Of a stretch of 64,000 nt of DNA, positions 33,063 to 41,774 are shown piece by piece. The stretch covers positions 1 through 64,000 of the forward strand of contig NZ_JAJAGO010000011.1 of NCBI RefSeq assembly GCF_025165795.1, written 5' to 3'. The stretch is from Streptomyces gossypii (GTDB lineage Bacteria; Actinomycetota; Actinomycetes; Streptomycetales; Streptomycetaceae). The first letter of the stretch is position 1; every line of letters starts with the position of its first letter. The notes beneath the pieces were generated by a model that saw only the letters and a program-made list of their open reading frames with translations, was not told the origin of the DNA and made no database searches. The position numbers and the translations under genes are program-made.

Positions 33063-33908
33063 ATGGAAGAAACCCGCGGAAACACCTCCCCCGTCGCAGC
33101 CGTCACCCCGGGCGCCCCTGGCGCCCCCCTCGGCACAGCGCCCCCCGTTCCGGCACCCGCCACGATCATCGGACAGATAGCCCGGCCGCAGGCCGGAACG
33201 CCACTGGAGCACGCCGTGCGGTACGCGGAGGACCGGCGCTGGGACGTCTTCCCCGGCACCTGGCTCACCCCCGTCGGCGGAATCCTGCGGTGCAGCTGCG
33301 AGGACGCCGCCTGCACCGCCCCCGGCGCACACCCCGCGGGCGTGCGCTGGGCAGGCGAGGCGGCCGGCAGTGCGACGGCCGCACGCCGCCTGTGGTCCCG
33401 CGAGCCGAGGGCCTCCGTACTCCTGCCGACCGGCCGTACGTTTGACGCGCTCGACGTGCCCGAGACCGCAGGCTGCCTGGCAACCGCCCGGATGGCGCGC
33501 ACCGGGCGCACGCCGGGCCCGGTCATCAGCACCCCGGACGGCCGGATGGTCTTCTTCGTACTGCCCGGCGCGGCGCCGAAGCTTCCGGGCCTCGTACGGA
33601 AGCTGGGCTGGTCACCGGCGCGGCTGGACCTCGTCGCGCGCGGCGAGGGCGACTGGATCGCGGCACCGCCGACCCGGCTCGGCGGCAGGGGCTCGATGCA
33701 GTGGGCGCTCCGGCCGACGGCGGCGAACCGCTGGCTGCCGGACGCGGAGGAGCTGCTCCCCGCGCTGGCGTACGCCTGCGGCCACGGCGCCGCCAGGTCC
33801 AGCGGACCGGTCCCGCCCTCGCCGCCACCCTCGTCCTCCCCTGCACCGGCGGCCGCAGCAGGGAGGGCTGCGGCGACCGCAGCGGCGGGGAGCCGCTCGC
33901 GAGGCTGA
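33063..33908 (+). CDS. Bifunctional DNA primase/polymerase (Prim-Pol) domain protein
   Basis: 281 residues from ATG 33063; an earlier in-frame start at 33036 is possible. The Prim-Pol fold is suggested by HAVRYAEDRRWDVFPGTW, the cysteine/histidine cluster CSCEDAACTAPGAHPAG, RLWSREPRASVLLPTGRTFDALDVP and DLVARGEGDWIAAPPT. Such domains are common in plasmid replication proteins, but Streptomyces chromosomes carry stand-alone copies of unknown role. The usual polymerase acidic pair is not obvious here (DALDVP only), so activity is uncertain. The C-terminal ~40 residues are Pro/Ser/Ala-rich. Confidence 0.75.
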   Translation: MEETRGNTSPVAAVTPGAPGAPLGTAPPVPAPATIIGQIARPQAGTPLEHAVRYAEDRRWDVFPGTWLTPVGGILRCSCEDAACTAPGAHPAGVRWAGEAAGSATAARRLWSREPRASVLLPTGRTFDALDVPETAGCLATARMARTGRTPGPVISTPDGRMVFFVLPGAAPKLPGLVRKLGWSPARLDLVARGEGDWIAAPPTRLGGRGSMQWALRPTAANRWLPDAEELLPALAYACGHGAARSSGPVPPSPPPSSSPAPAAAAGRAAATAAAGSRSRG

Positions 33909-34199
33909 CCGCGCTCGCGGGGCGCGTACGGGGCGCACGGCGCGCGGGGGGCGTAGGTGAGGCAGGGGGACGCTGGGCGGCAGGGCGTGCGGGGGAAACC
34001 CGTGGGGCGGGGGGAAATCCTGGGAGGCGCGGCGGATGTCACACATCGGAGCGCTGCGTCGTCCTCAGGGCATGAGAATTGCCATTGGATGCGACCGTAT
34101 GCCCATGGAGTACTTCCGGTTGACGGCCGGGCCAGCCACCGAGCCCGCCGGCGTGCGGGGCGGTACGCCGCTCGCGCCCCGGCCCGCGGAGCAGCCGCG

Positions 34200-35171
34200 A
34201 TGAGGCCGGGTCAGCGGGACCCGCAGGGGCACGGACAGCAGAGGCAGGAGCAGGGCCGGGCGGAGGGGTACGACCAGGACGCGCTCGCGCGGGCGTTCGA
34301 GGCGTACCGGCCGCGCCTGCTGCGGGTGGCGTACAGCACAACCGGATCGCTGACCGAGGCGGAGGACTGTGTCCAGGAGTCCTGGCTGCGGCTGCGTCGC
34401 GTCCCGGACCCGGCGGCCATCCACGACCTCGGCGCGTGGCTGACCAGGACCGTCGGACGTCTGGCGCTGGACGCGCTGGGCAGCGCCCGCGCCCGGCGGG
34501 AGCAGTACGTCGGAACCTGGCTGCCCGAGCCCCTCGTCGAACAGCCAGGGACTCGCGGCGACCTCGACCCCGTCGAGCAGATCACGCTCGACGAGTCGGT
34601 CAGCATGGCGCTGCTCGTCGTACTGGAGCAGCTCTCGCCCGCCGAGCGGACGGCCTTCCTGCTGCACGACATCTTCGGCCTCTCCTTCCCGGAGGTGGCC
34701 GAGGTGGTCGGCCGCTCCCCCGCCGCCGTACGGCAGCTCGCGTCGCGCGCCCGTCGGCATGTCGAGGACGGCCAGCCGCGGTTTCCGCCGAGCGACGGCC
34801 AGCAGCGGGAGCTGGTCGCCGCCTTCGTGACGGCCTGCCGGCAGGGCGAGCTGGACAGACTGGTCACACTGCTCGACCCGGAAGTCGTGTGCCGTGGCGA
34901 CGGCGGCGGCAAGGTCGGTGCGCTGGGTTACATCGAGCGGGGCGCGCTCAACGTCGCGAAGGTCCTTCTCGCCTTCTCCCGTCAGCTGCCGGAAACGCCG
35001 CTGATGGCCGTGATCAACGGTGCTCCGGGACTCGTCATCCGGGGCAAGGACGGCCGCCTGTCGACGGTCGCGCTGACCTTCGACAACGGAAGGATCACCG
35101 CCGTGGACGTCATGCGCAATCCGGACAAGCTCGGCACGCTGCTCGACATCGAGTCAGCCACCCGGGACTGA
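34200..35171 (+). CDS. ECF41-type sigma factor with SnoaL-like regulatory domain
   Basis: 323 residues from ATG 34200 (GGAG upstream). Region 2 lies at ~25-90 (LARAFEAYRPRLLRVAYSTTGSLTEAEDCVQ) and region 4 at ~125-190 (LSPAERTAFLLHDIFGLSFPEVAEVVGRS). The linker carries WLPEPL, and the C-terminal SnoaL-like domain carries DGGGKV and NPDKL. These three motifs define ECF41 sigma factors, in which the extra domain replaces an anti-sigma factor and modulates activity in cis. No oxidoreductase/carboxymuconolactone decarboxylase gene adjoins it, although that is the usual ECF41 partner. Confidence 0.92.
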   Translation: MRPGQRDPQGHGQQRQEQGRAEGYDQDALARAFEAYRPRLLRVAYSTTGSLTEAEDCVQESWLRLRRVPDPAAIHDLGAWLTRTVGRLALDALGSARARREQYVGTWLPEPLVEQPGTRGDLDPVEQITLDESVSMALLVVLEQLSPAERTAFLLHDIFGLSFPEVAEVVGRSPAAVRQLASRARRHVEDGQPRFPPSDGQQRELVAAFVTACRQGELDRLVTLLDPEVVCRGDGGGKVGALGYIERGALNVAKVLLAFSRQLPETPLMAVINGAPGLVIRGKDGRLSTVALTFDNGRITAVDVMRNPDKLGTLLDIESATRD

Positions 35172-35315
35172 CGCGAAGCAGCTGCCCGGTGACCGGCCGC
35201 CCAACTGACCACGGGGGGCACTCAGTTGATCGCACAGCGCGAGTAGAATCGCCCGGCGGTGCGAAAGCCGCGCAAGAACGCCATGCACCCACCACAGGAA
35301 GGAACGGGACTTTTC

Positions 35316-35861
35316 ATGACGCGCGCGACGACTGAAGGCACGCCGCCCAGTACCGGATCAGGTGGCGGATCAGCCGCTGCCGGGCCGACGGGCCCCGCCT
35401 ACCCCGTCCAGGCGGTGAACGGCCGCGGAACCGTCCGGCTGCTGCGGACGGTGACCTTACTTGCCTGCATCGAAACCCTCGTACAGGCCGCGCTGGCCGG
35501 TCAGTTCATGACCGGCGACAGCGGAAAGCTCAGCTGGCACGAGGCCAACACCGGGCTGCTCGTCCTGCTGACGGCGCTTCAGATCGTGGGGGCGGTGCTG
35601 CTCTGGCGCCGCAACCGCCAACTGCGCTGGCCGATCCCGCTGACCGTCGTGGTCCTGCTGCTGACCGTTGCACAGGCGGTACTGGGCGCCAACGGGGAGA
35701 CTGCGGTGCACATACCCGTCGGCGTAGCCATCTGCGGTGCGGAGGCGGCACTCGTGCTGTGGGCCTTCCTGCTCCGCCCGAACAGCCCGAACGGCCTGAA
35801 CAGCCCGACCGAACCGGACGACTCCGGCACGGAGGCCGTGCGTCCCAGCCGAACGGCCTGA
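35316..35861 (+). CDS. Small multi-pass membrane protein
   Basis: 181 residues from ATG 35316, preceded by GGAAGGAACGGG. A ~40-residue Gly/Ser/Thr-rich start is followed by four hydrophobic segments: VRLLRTVTLLACIETLVQAAL, NTGLLVLLTALQIVGAVLLW, PIPLTVVVLLLTVAQAVLG and VHIPVGVAICGAEAALVLWAFLL. The tail contains NSPNGLNSP repeats. The pattern resembles Streptomyces conserved membrane proteins without known role. Confidence 0.75.
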   Translation: MTRATTEGTPPSTGSGGGSAAAGPTGPAYPVQAVNGRGTVRLLRTVTLLACIETLVQAALAGQFMTGDSGKLSWHEANTGLLVLLTALQIVGAVLLWRRNRQLRWPIPLTVVVLLLTVAQAVLGANGETAVHIPVGVAICGAEAALVLWAFLLRPNSPNGLNSPTEPDDSGTEAVRPSRTA

Positions 35862-35981
35862 ACCAGGCCGGGGCCCGACCGCTCCCGGCCCCGGCTCTCC
35901 CCGACCCGGCTCTCCCCGACCCGGTTCCCCTGCGTTGCGGATCTCCACCGTCAACTGCTGTTCCGCATCAGCGACTCCGCG

Positions 35982-37697
35982 TCAGCCCCGGCTCACCGCC
36001 GTGAGGATCTCCGGCAGCCGGTCCGCCACCCGAGGCGCCATCAACCGCAGCGCGAGACCGCACAGCCCGGCCCCGTACGCCAGCCCCGCGGGCAGAATCA
36101 GCCACAGCGCGTCATGCGCCCCCGACAGATGCATCCAGATCGTGGCGGCCAGCAGCGGCGCACCGAGGACCACGCCCACCAGCATGCCGCCGAAAATGCT
36201 CAGATACGCGAGCGAACCCTGCCCGGGCGCAACGTTCTTGCCGCTGTCCTGTGGAATCGAGTACGCGAAGTAGGCGGAGGAGACCACCCCGGTGGCCAGC
36301 AGCGCACCCAGCAGCGCCAGAGCGAGCCCCAGCACCTCCGGCAGCGTGGCCCAGTCGTCCATCAGCAGCGCCGAGAGCAGCGACACCGCGACCACGTACG
36401 GGACGCCGACCACCGCGATGGCCAGCAGCCGCCCGCGCAGCTCGCTCGCGGCGTCGCGCGCCGAGGAGACGGTGGAGGCCACCATCCAGAAGCCGGAACT
36501 GTCCTGCCCGAACTGGTTGTACATCTGGAGCCCGAGCATGCCCGCCGCCCAGCAGACGTTGTAGACGCTGCCGTTGCCCTGCACCGCGAACACCACCGGT
36601 AGCAGGATGCCGACGCCCAGCGACGCCCCCCAGCCCACCTTGGTCTTCGGGTCGCGCCACGCGTACCTCAGCGAGCGCAGCGCCACCGCGCCCGTACGGC
36701 CCGCCGGGAGCAGCGCCGCGAGGCCCCGCGCGCCGCTGGCCCGGCCGGTCGACCCGCCGGTGACACCGTCGCCGCCCGCGCCCGCACGCTGCGGCTCGGC
36801 GGCCTGCAAGGTCGAGGAGTCCGGCGAGATCATCAGCCGCTCCATGCTGCGCCGCCACCACCACAGCGTGCCCGCGAGCGCCACCCCGCAGAGCGCGAGC
36901 TGAGCCAGCGCCAGCGCGTACGAGCCGTCGCCCGCCGCGCGTACGGCGCCCACCGCGGCGGCGGGCGGCACCCAGCGCAGCACCTCCGTCGCCGGTTCCA
37001 GCAGGGAGAGCCCGTCCGGTTCGGAGAGCTTCTGGAAGCCCAGATTGAACAGCTGCGCGCCGACGGCGATGATCAGGCCGCTCAGCAGCGCCAGATCGCG
37101 GCCCTTGCGGCTGGTCAGCAGCCGGACGTTCGCCGTGGCCACGGCCCGTGCCAGCGCCACACACAGCAGCAGGGCCACCGGCAGGGCGAGCACGGCGACC
37201 GCCGCCCCGGCCCAGCCGTGCGCCACCGCGATCACCGCACCCAGCAGCAGGGTGAGGGTGAACACCGGCCCGATGCCGACCAGCGACGCGACGAGCAGCG
37301 CGGTCACCAGCGGGCGCGGGCGCAGCGGCAGCATGACCAGCCGGGTCGGGTCCAGCGTCTCGTCCCCACCAGGGAAGAAGAGAGGCATCACGGCCCAGCC
37401 CAGCGCGAGCAGCGCGGTCAGCGGGAGGACGACGTCCTCGGCGTGCTCATGGCCGCGCAGCAGGACCAGGCCGAGCAGCTGGAGTGCGGCCACCAGCAGG
37501 GCCAGCACGATGGAGGTGACGAAAGCCGCCGTGCGGGTGGTGGACTGGTGCAGGCCGTTGCGCAGCAGCGACAGCTTGATCCGTACGAAGACGGGGGCGG
37601 GGTGCGGTGTCCGTGCGGGGGCGGCGTCGGCCGCCTCGGCCGGGCCCGCCGGGCCCGCCGGACCGCTTGCCGGGACGGAGCGGGTGTCAGCGCTCAT
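35982..37697 (-). CDS. ABC transporter permease
   Basis: 571 residues. After a ~35-residue Ala/Pro leader, a cytoplasmic helix (VRIKLSLLRNGLHQS) is followed by about 12 hydrophobic segments in two halves split by a ~60-residue loop (MERLMISPDSSTLQAAEPQ to LAALLPAGRTGAVALRSL). This matches the ABC-2 exporter-type permeases of actinobacteria. Its ATG overlaps the stop of the ATPase gene by four bases, so the two proteins are made together. The substrate is unknown. Confidence 0.85.
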   Translation of the reverse strand: MSADTRSVPASGPAGPAGPAEAADAAPARTPHPAPVFVRIKLSLLRNGLHQSTTRTAAFVTSIVLALLVAALQLLGLVLLRGHEHAEDVVLPLTALLALGWAVMPLFFPGGDETLDPTRLVMLPLRPRPLVTALLVASLVGIGPVFTLTLLLGAVIAVAHGWAGAAVAVLALPVALLLCVALARAVATANVRLLTSRKGRDLALLSGLIIAVGAQLFNLGFQKLSEPDGLSLLEPATEVLRWVPPAAAVGAVRAAGDGSYALALAQLALCGVALAGTLWWWRRSMERLMISPDSSTLQAAEPQRAGAGGDGVTGGSTGRASGARGLAALLPAGRTGAVALRSLRYAWRDPKTKVGWGASLGVGILLPVVFAVQGNGSVYNVCWAAGMLGLQMYNQFGQDSSGFWMVASTVSSARDAASELRGRLLAIAVVGVPYVVAVSLLSALLMDDWATLPEVLGLALALLGALLATGVVSSAYFAYSIPQDSGKNVAPGQGSLAYLSIFGGMLVGVVLGAPLLAATIWMHLSGAHDALWLILPAGLAYGAGLCGLALRLMAPRVADRLPEILTAVSRG

Positions 37698-38863
37698 CGG
37701 GCGCCGCCGCCCAGCCAGTCCAGGCTGTCACCGGCGGCCGAGCGGGCGCCGGCGCCGACGAGTTCGAGGAACGCCTCCTGGAGGGAGGGCGCCTCGCCCC
37801 GTACGGCGGCCAGGGTGCCGTGTGCACGGATCTTTCCGGTGGCCATCACCGCCACCCAGTCGCACAGCGACTCGACGAGTTCCATCACATGGCTGGAGAA
37901 GACGACCGTGGCACCCGAGCCGGTGTACCGCTCCAGCACCCGGCGGATCGTCTGAGCGGACACCGGATCGACGCCCTCGAACGGCTCGTCCAGGAAGAGG
38001 ACTTCGGGATTGTGGAGCAGTGCGCAGGCCAGCCCGATCTTCTTCCGCATGCCGGTGGAGTAGTCGACGACCAGCTTGTGCTGGGAGCCCGCGAGATCGA
38101 GCACGTCCAGCAGCTGGGTCGTACGCCGGTGCACCTCCTCGTCGGGCAGACCGCGCAGGGCACCCATGTAGCCGAGCAGCTCACGGCCGGAGAGCCGCTC
38201 GAAGAGCCGTAGCCCCTCGGGCAGGACGCCGATGCGGGACTTCACGGCGACCGGGTCGCGCCATACGTCGTGCCCGGCGATCTCGACGGTGCCGGAGTCG
38301 GGCCGCAGCAGGCCAGTGATCATGGACAGGGTGGTGGTCTTGCCCGCGCCGTTGGGGCCGACGAGCCCGACGAACTGGCCTGCGGGCAGTTCGAGATCGA
38401 TCCCGCCGACGGCGATCTGCTCACCGAACTGCTTCCACAGCCCGCGCACGCGGACGGCGGGGGCGGGCGGCTCCGGCGGCCTCACCGAGCCGTCCACGGC
38501 GCCGAAGGAGGGCACGGCGCCGTCCTTGCCGATCACCCCACGGGGCGGCTGGGCGCGGGCGGCCCCGGCGGCCCTCTCCCCCCGCTCCGGCCCACCCGCA
38601 CCCGGCCCCGGACCATCCTCGGCCGCACCGGTTCCCCCGGCGCCCGCCTCCGTACTGCCCGGCCCCGAAGCCGCCGCCTCCGGGGCGGCGCTGGCCGGGT
38701 TGTCGGCGACCGGCGCATCGGCGACCGGCGCATCGGTGACCGGCGCATCGGTGACCGGGGCGGCAGGCCACGGGCCGCCCGGCGAATCCGCGTCGAGCGG
38801 ACCCGTGCCGGGTCCGCTCCCGCCGTCGCGCCGTGATCTTCCGCCCTGATGTTCGCCCGTCAT
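37694..38863 (-). CDS. ABC transporter ATP-binding protein
   Basis: 389 residues. The first ~135 residues are an unusual Ala/Pro/Gly-rich disordered extension with APVTD/APVAD repeats. The ATPase core follows: Walker A GPNGAGKT, Q-loop region VLPEGLRLFERLSG, signature YSTGMRKK in place of LSGGQ, Walker B VLFLDEPFEGVDP and switch His in FSSHVMELVE. It powers the adjacent permease, probably as an exporter. Confidence 0.93.
   Translation of the reverse strand: MTGEHQGGRSRRDGGSGPGTGPLDADSPGGPWPAAPVTDAPVTDAPVADAPVADNPASAAPEAAASGPGSTEAGAGGTGAAEDGPGPGAGGPERGERAAGAARAQPPRGVIGKDGAVPSFGAVDGSVRPPEPPAPAVRVRGLWKQFGEQIAVGGIDLELPAGQFVGLVGPNGAGKTTTLSMITGLLRPDSGTVEIAGHDVWRDPVAVKSRIGVLPEGLRLFERLSGRELLGYMGALRGLPDEEVHRRTTQLLDVLDLAGSQHKLVVDYSTGMRKKIGLACALLHNPEVLFLDEPFEGVDPVSAQTIRRVLERYTGSGATVVFSSHVMELVESLCDWVAVMATGKIRAHGTLAAVRGEAPSLQEAFLELVGAGARSAAGDSLDWLGGGAR
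38706..38758 (-). repeat. 15-bp tandem repeat inside the ATPase gene
   Basis: The unit GCGACCGGCGCATCG occurs at 38706-38720 and 38721-38735, GTGACCGGCGCATCG at 38736-38750, and a partial unit follows. It encodes the DAPVT/DAPVA repeats in the disordered extension and may vary in copy number. Confidence 0.9.
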
Positions 38864-39345
38864 GCCTGCGCGCCTTTCGCCGTCCCCTCAGTGGGCCCCC
38901 GCAGGGTCCCCGAAGAGGCAGGTCACGCCCCTTCTCGAACGCCACGATAGCCACGGCTCCCCGGACGGCCGCAAGGCGTAAGGAGTTGTGGGCCTTACCT
39001 GTGCTCGAGCGCACGGCAGCCACCGGCCCCCCGCCGGCCCGCCCACACCGGGCGGCAAGCCGACACACTGCCGCGCACCGGAGGAGCGGGCTCCGCCGTG
39101 CGGGCACCGAATGCCCGCTCGCGAACAGCCCTGTGAGAGTTGTCCGAGGAGCAGGGCTCGCCCGGCGGGCGGCAAGCGGGGAATTGCCGCGGGCCGGAGG
39201 CCGGTCTCCGCGCGCACCCGTCGGAGGCCACCGGATCAGCAGGGGCTGCGCCCGGCCGGGGGCTGGGGTGCCCGGGGGCTGGCTCCCCCCGGGCAGGACG
39301 CACCCCTGGCCGGGCGGGAGGTCCGGGCCTCCCGCCGCAGGCGGG
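38864..39345. other. Gene-free stretch with a large hairpin
   Basis: 482 bases without a credible gene between the ATPase gene start and the hydrolase gene end. Bases 39250-39315 form an imperfect hairpin (8 + 7 + 7 bp: 39250-39257/39308-39315, 39265-39271/39300-39306, 39271-39277/39287-39293), probably the terminator of the leftward hydrolase gene. Confidence 0.6.
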
Positions 39346-40275
39346 CTACGCGTTGGGTGGGAGGGTCGCCTGGAGGAAGGGCTCGACAACGCGGCGCCAG
39401 CCGTCCGGGTGGTCGTAGTGGACGAGATGGCCCGCGTCCGGCACCTCGGCGTAGATGCCGCGGGGCAGCACCCGCACCATCTCCTGCGCCTCGGCCCGGC
39501 CGAGTTCGCCGTCGATGCCGCGCACAACGAGCGTGGGGCACTGGACCTGCGCCAGTTCGTCCCAGTGCGCGTCGTGCACCCAGGTCTCGCGGGCCCGCAG
39601 CATCTGGTCCGTCGAGAAGACCGGTCTCCAGCCGTCCTCCTGCTCGGACATCACCTCCGCGAAGAACTCCCCACGGGAAACCCGTGGGCGCTCCAGCTTC
39701 GGATCGTCCTCACCGAACCACTTGCGTACGTCCGCGAGGGTCGCGAACGGCACCGGCCACGACTCGTACCATCCCTCCCATTCGCGCTGCGACTGCTCGC
39801 CGAGGGCCGAGGCCCGCATGTCGCAGATGACGAGCGCCTGGACGAGGTCGGGCCGCTTGGCCGCCAGCTGCCACGCGGTCAGCGCGCCCATGGAGTGGCC
39901 GATCAGCGCCACCGGCGCGAGATCCAGCTGCTCGATCGCGGCCTCCGCGTCGTCGACATACGCGTCACGGTCGTAGCTGGCGTCGTCGGGCTTGTCGCTG
40001 CGCCCGTGACCGCGCTGGTCGAGGCCGATGGCGCGGTAGCGCGCGGAGAGCCAGCGGGCCGTGTCGGCCCAGTGCGCGGCCCGGCCCATCAGTCCATGCA
40101 GTAACAGCACCCCGGACGGCTTGCGCTGTCGTCCCGTCGCACCAGCCGCGCCGCCGGAGCGGTGATCCGGGTGACCGGCGTGACCCACCCCGTGGTCACC
40201 TTTCGGCGGGTCGCCGAACTCCCACGCGGCGAGCCGGATCCCCTCCGGTCCCGTCACGTCGATACGTCGCACCAT
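39346..40275 (-). CDS. Alpha/beta hydrolase
   Basis: 309 residues from ATG 40275; ATG 40293 is an alternative. The fold is complete: oxyanion LLLHGLMGRAAHW, LDQRGHGRSDKP, nucleophile GHSMGALTAW (serine), acid candidate in VVRGIDGELG and histidine in DAGHLVHYDHPDGW. Residues ~25-50 are a Gly/His-rich insertion before the first core strand. It is a cytoplasmic esterase or epoxide-hydrolase/haloperoxidase-like enzyme; the substrate is unknown. It stands alone. Confidence 0.87.
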   Translation of the reverse strand: MVRRIDVTGPEGIRLAAWEFGDPPKGDHGVGHAGHPDHRSGGAAGATGRQRKPSGVLLLHGLMGRAAHWADTARWLSARYRAIGLDQRGHGRSDKPDDASYDRDAYVDDAEAAIEQLDLAPVALIGHSMGALTAWQLAAKRPDLVQALVICDMRASALGEQSQREWEGWYESWPVPFATLADVRKWFGEDDPKLERPRVSRGEFFAEVMSEQEDGWRPVFSTDQMLRARETWVHDAHWDELAQVQCPTLVVRGIDGELGRAEAQEMVRVLPRGIYAEVPDAGHLVHYDHPDGWRRVVEPFLQATLPPNA

Positions 40276-40906
40276 GCGTCCTGGCACCCCCATTCCGTCT
40301 GATTGCCGCGCATCTGGCTGACCGCTGCGCACGCTATCGAACCTCTATTCGAACAGATCGCACTTCCGGCCAAAGCCGCTCGTTCGAGTGACCTCACCGA
40401 AGGATTGATCGCCACCGCCCAGGGGAGACAGCTACCGGGAGGGCGGCCGACCCTGGGAGCTCGGGGCTCCGGGTCGGCGCCGGGGGAAACGGGGAGACGG
40501 GGCTGCGACAGCCAACGGCGCGCGAGCCCCGTCTTCCTGACAGCCGCCCGCCTCTCCGCCGCGCACCCCGGGGCCGCCGCCGACCACCGAGCCCACACCT
40601 CTCGGTCCGCCCGCTGCCGGCCCCGCGCCTTCCCTCCCACGCCATCCGACGGCTCCCCTTCCGCCCTGCCCGTCAATGAGTAGCGACAGCGTGACACGAC
40701 GCAGTCACGACCGCTCGCATTCCGGCAACATAGGTACGCGTCAGACCAGTTGGGAAGAAGACGACCGGACAGGTGTCTTCCTCGCCCGCACGGACTACCG
40801 AAACGAATCTTCGAACGGATCTTCCACGACCCGCCCTGACCTGCCCCGTCCGGTACGCCGCGAGCCCCTGCGCCGCACGCCCGCGGCCCCTGCGCCCCGT
40901 GCCCGG
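40276..40906. other. Gene-free stretch upstream of the hydrolase and downstream of dmdR1
   Basis: 631 bases. The part near 40276 must contain the hydrolase promoter; the rest shows no credible gene on the minus strand. A plus-strand open frame starting at 40676 runs on antisense to dmdR1 and is treated under findings. Confidence 0.5.
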
Positions 40907-41602
40907 TCAGCGTTTGGCGACGAAGACGTGCGCCGCGACACCCGACTCCAGCTCGGCAGCCTCACCGCTGCTGCCCACCTGGACTCCACCGCCCGCCCCG
41001 GCAGTCACGCTGACCACGGCACCGGGCTGCACGCCCGCCCGCCGCAGCGTGTACATCAGCTGGGAATCGGCCTGGATAGGCTCCCCGATCCGGCGCACGA
41101 CCACCGTCTTGCCGTCCACACCCGGCCGCAGCTCGGAGAGGCTGACCATCCCCGCGTCCAGGAAGGGATCGGCCTCGGCCGTCTCGCCCAGCTCTTCCAG
41201 GCCGGGAATCGGGTTGCCGTACGGCGACTCGCTCGGGTGGCGAAGCAGCTCGAGGACGCGGCGCTCGACCGCCTCACTCATCACATGCTCCCAGCGGCAC
41301 GCCTCCGCATGCACCTGCTCCCACTCCAGCCCGATCACGTCGACCAGCAGGCACTCCGCGAGCCGGTGCTTACGCATCACGCGCGTCGCCAGCCTGCGCC
41401 CCTCGTCGGTCAGCTCCAGATGCCGGTCCCCGGCGACCTGGACCAGCCCGTCCCGCTCCATCCGCGCGACCGTCTGACTCACTGTCGGGCCGCTCTGGTC
41501 GAGGCGCTCGGCGATGCGCGCACGCATCGGCACCACGCCCTCCTCTTCCAGCTCCAGGATGGTGCGGAGATACATCTCCGTAGTATCGATCAATCCGGAC
41601 AT
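40907..41602 (-). CDS. dmdR1: Iron-dependent DtxR-family repressor
   Basis: 231 residues. The N-terminal winged helix (TEMYLRTILELEEEG, then IAERLDQSGPTVSQTVARMERDG) is followed by the metal-binding dimer domain. Every DtxR metal ligand is conserved at the DtxR numbering: Met10, Cys102, Glu105 and His106 for the primary site, and His79, Glu83 and His98 for the ancillary site. An SH3-like domain ends the protein. With Fe(II) it represses siderophore and iron-uptake genes. The SIS gene is divergent next to it, as I recall for S. coelicolor dmdR1 (SCO4394). In that species an overlapping antisense gene, adm, was reported. Confidence 0.93.
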   Translation of the reverse strand: MSGLIDTTEMYLRTILELEEEGVVPMRARIAERLDQSGPTVSQTVARMERDGLVQVAGDRHLELTDEGRRLATRVMRKHRLAECLLVDVIGLEWEQVHAEACRWEHVMSEAVERRVLELLRHPSESPYGNPIPGLEELGETAEADPFLDAGMVSLSELRPGVDGKTVVVRRIGEPIQADSQLMYTLRRAGVQPGAVVSVTAGAGGGVQVGSSGEAAELESGVAAHVFVAKR

Positions 41603-41774
41603 GCGTGCCCCTCATCGGTTGGTGCGACGGCCCTGGACCAATTCTGACGCATCCCACCGACAACCGGGCCGTTCCGGACGGGTTGCCGTATTGACAGGGG
41701 AGTGGTCCAGACCTCACCGTGATCGCGGCGGAGGCCGGGCAGCGGCCCCGAGGGCAACCAGGGAGCCGCGCGGG

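Noticed and set aside
40276..41774. Search for a DmdR iron box near dmdR1 and the SIS gene
   Set aside because: No sequence close to the TTAGGTTAGGCTAACC-type box was found.
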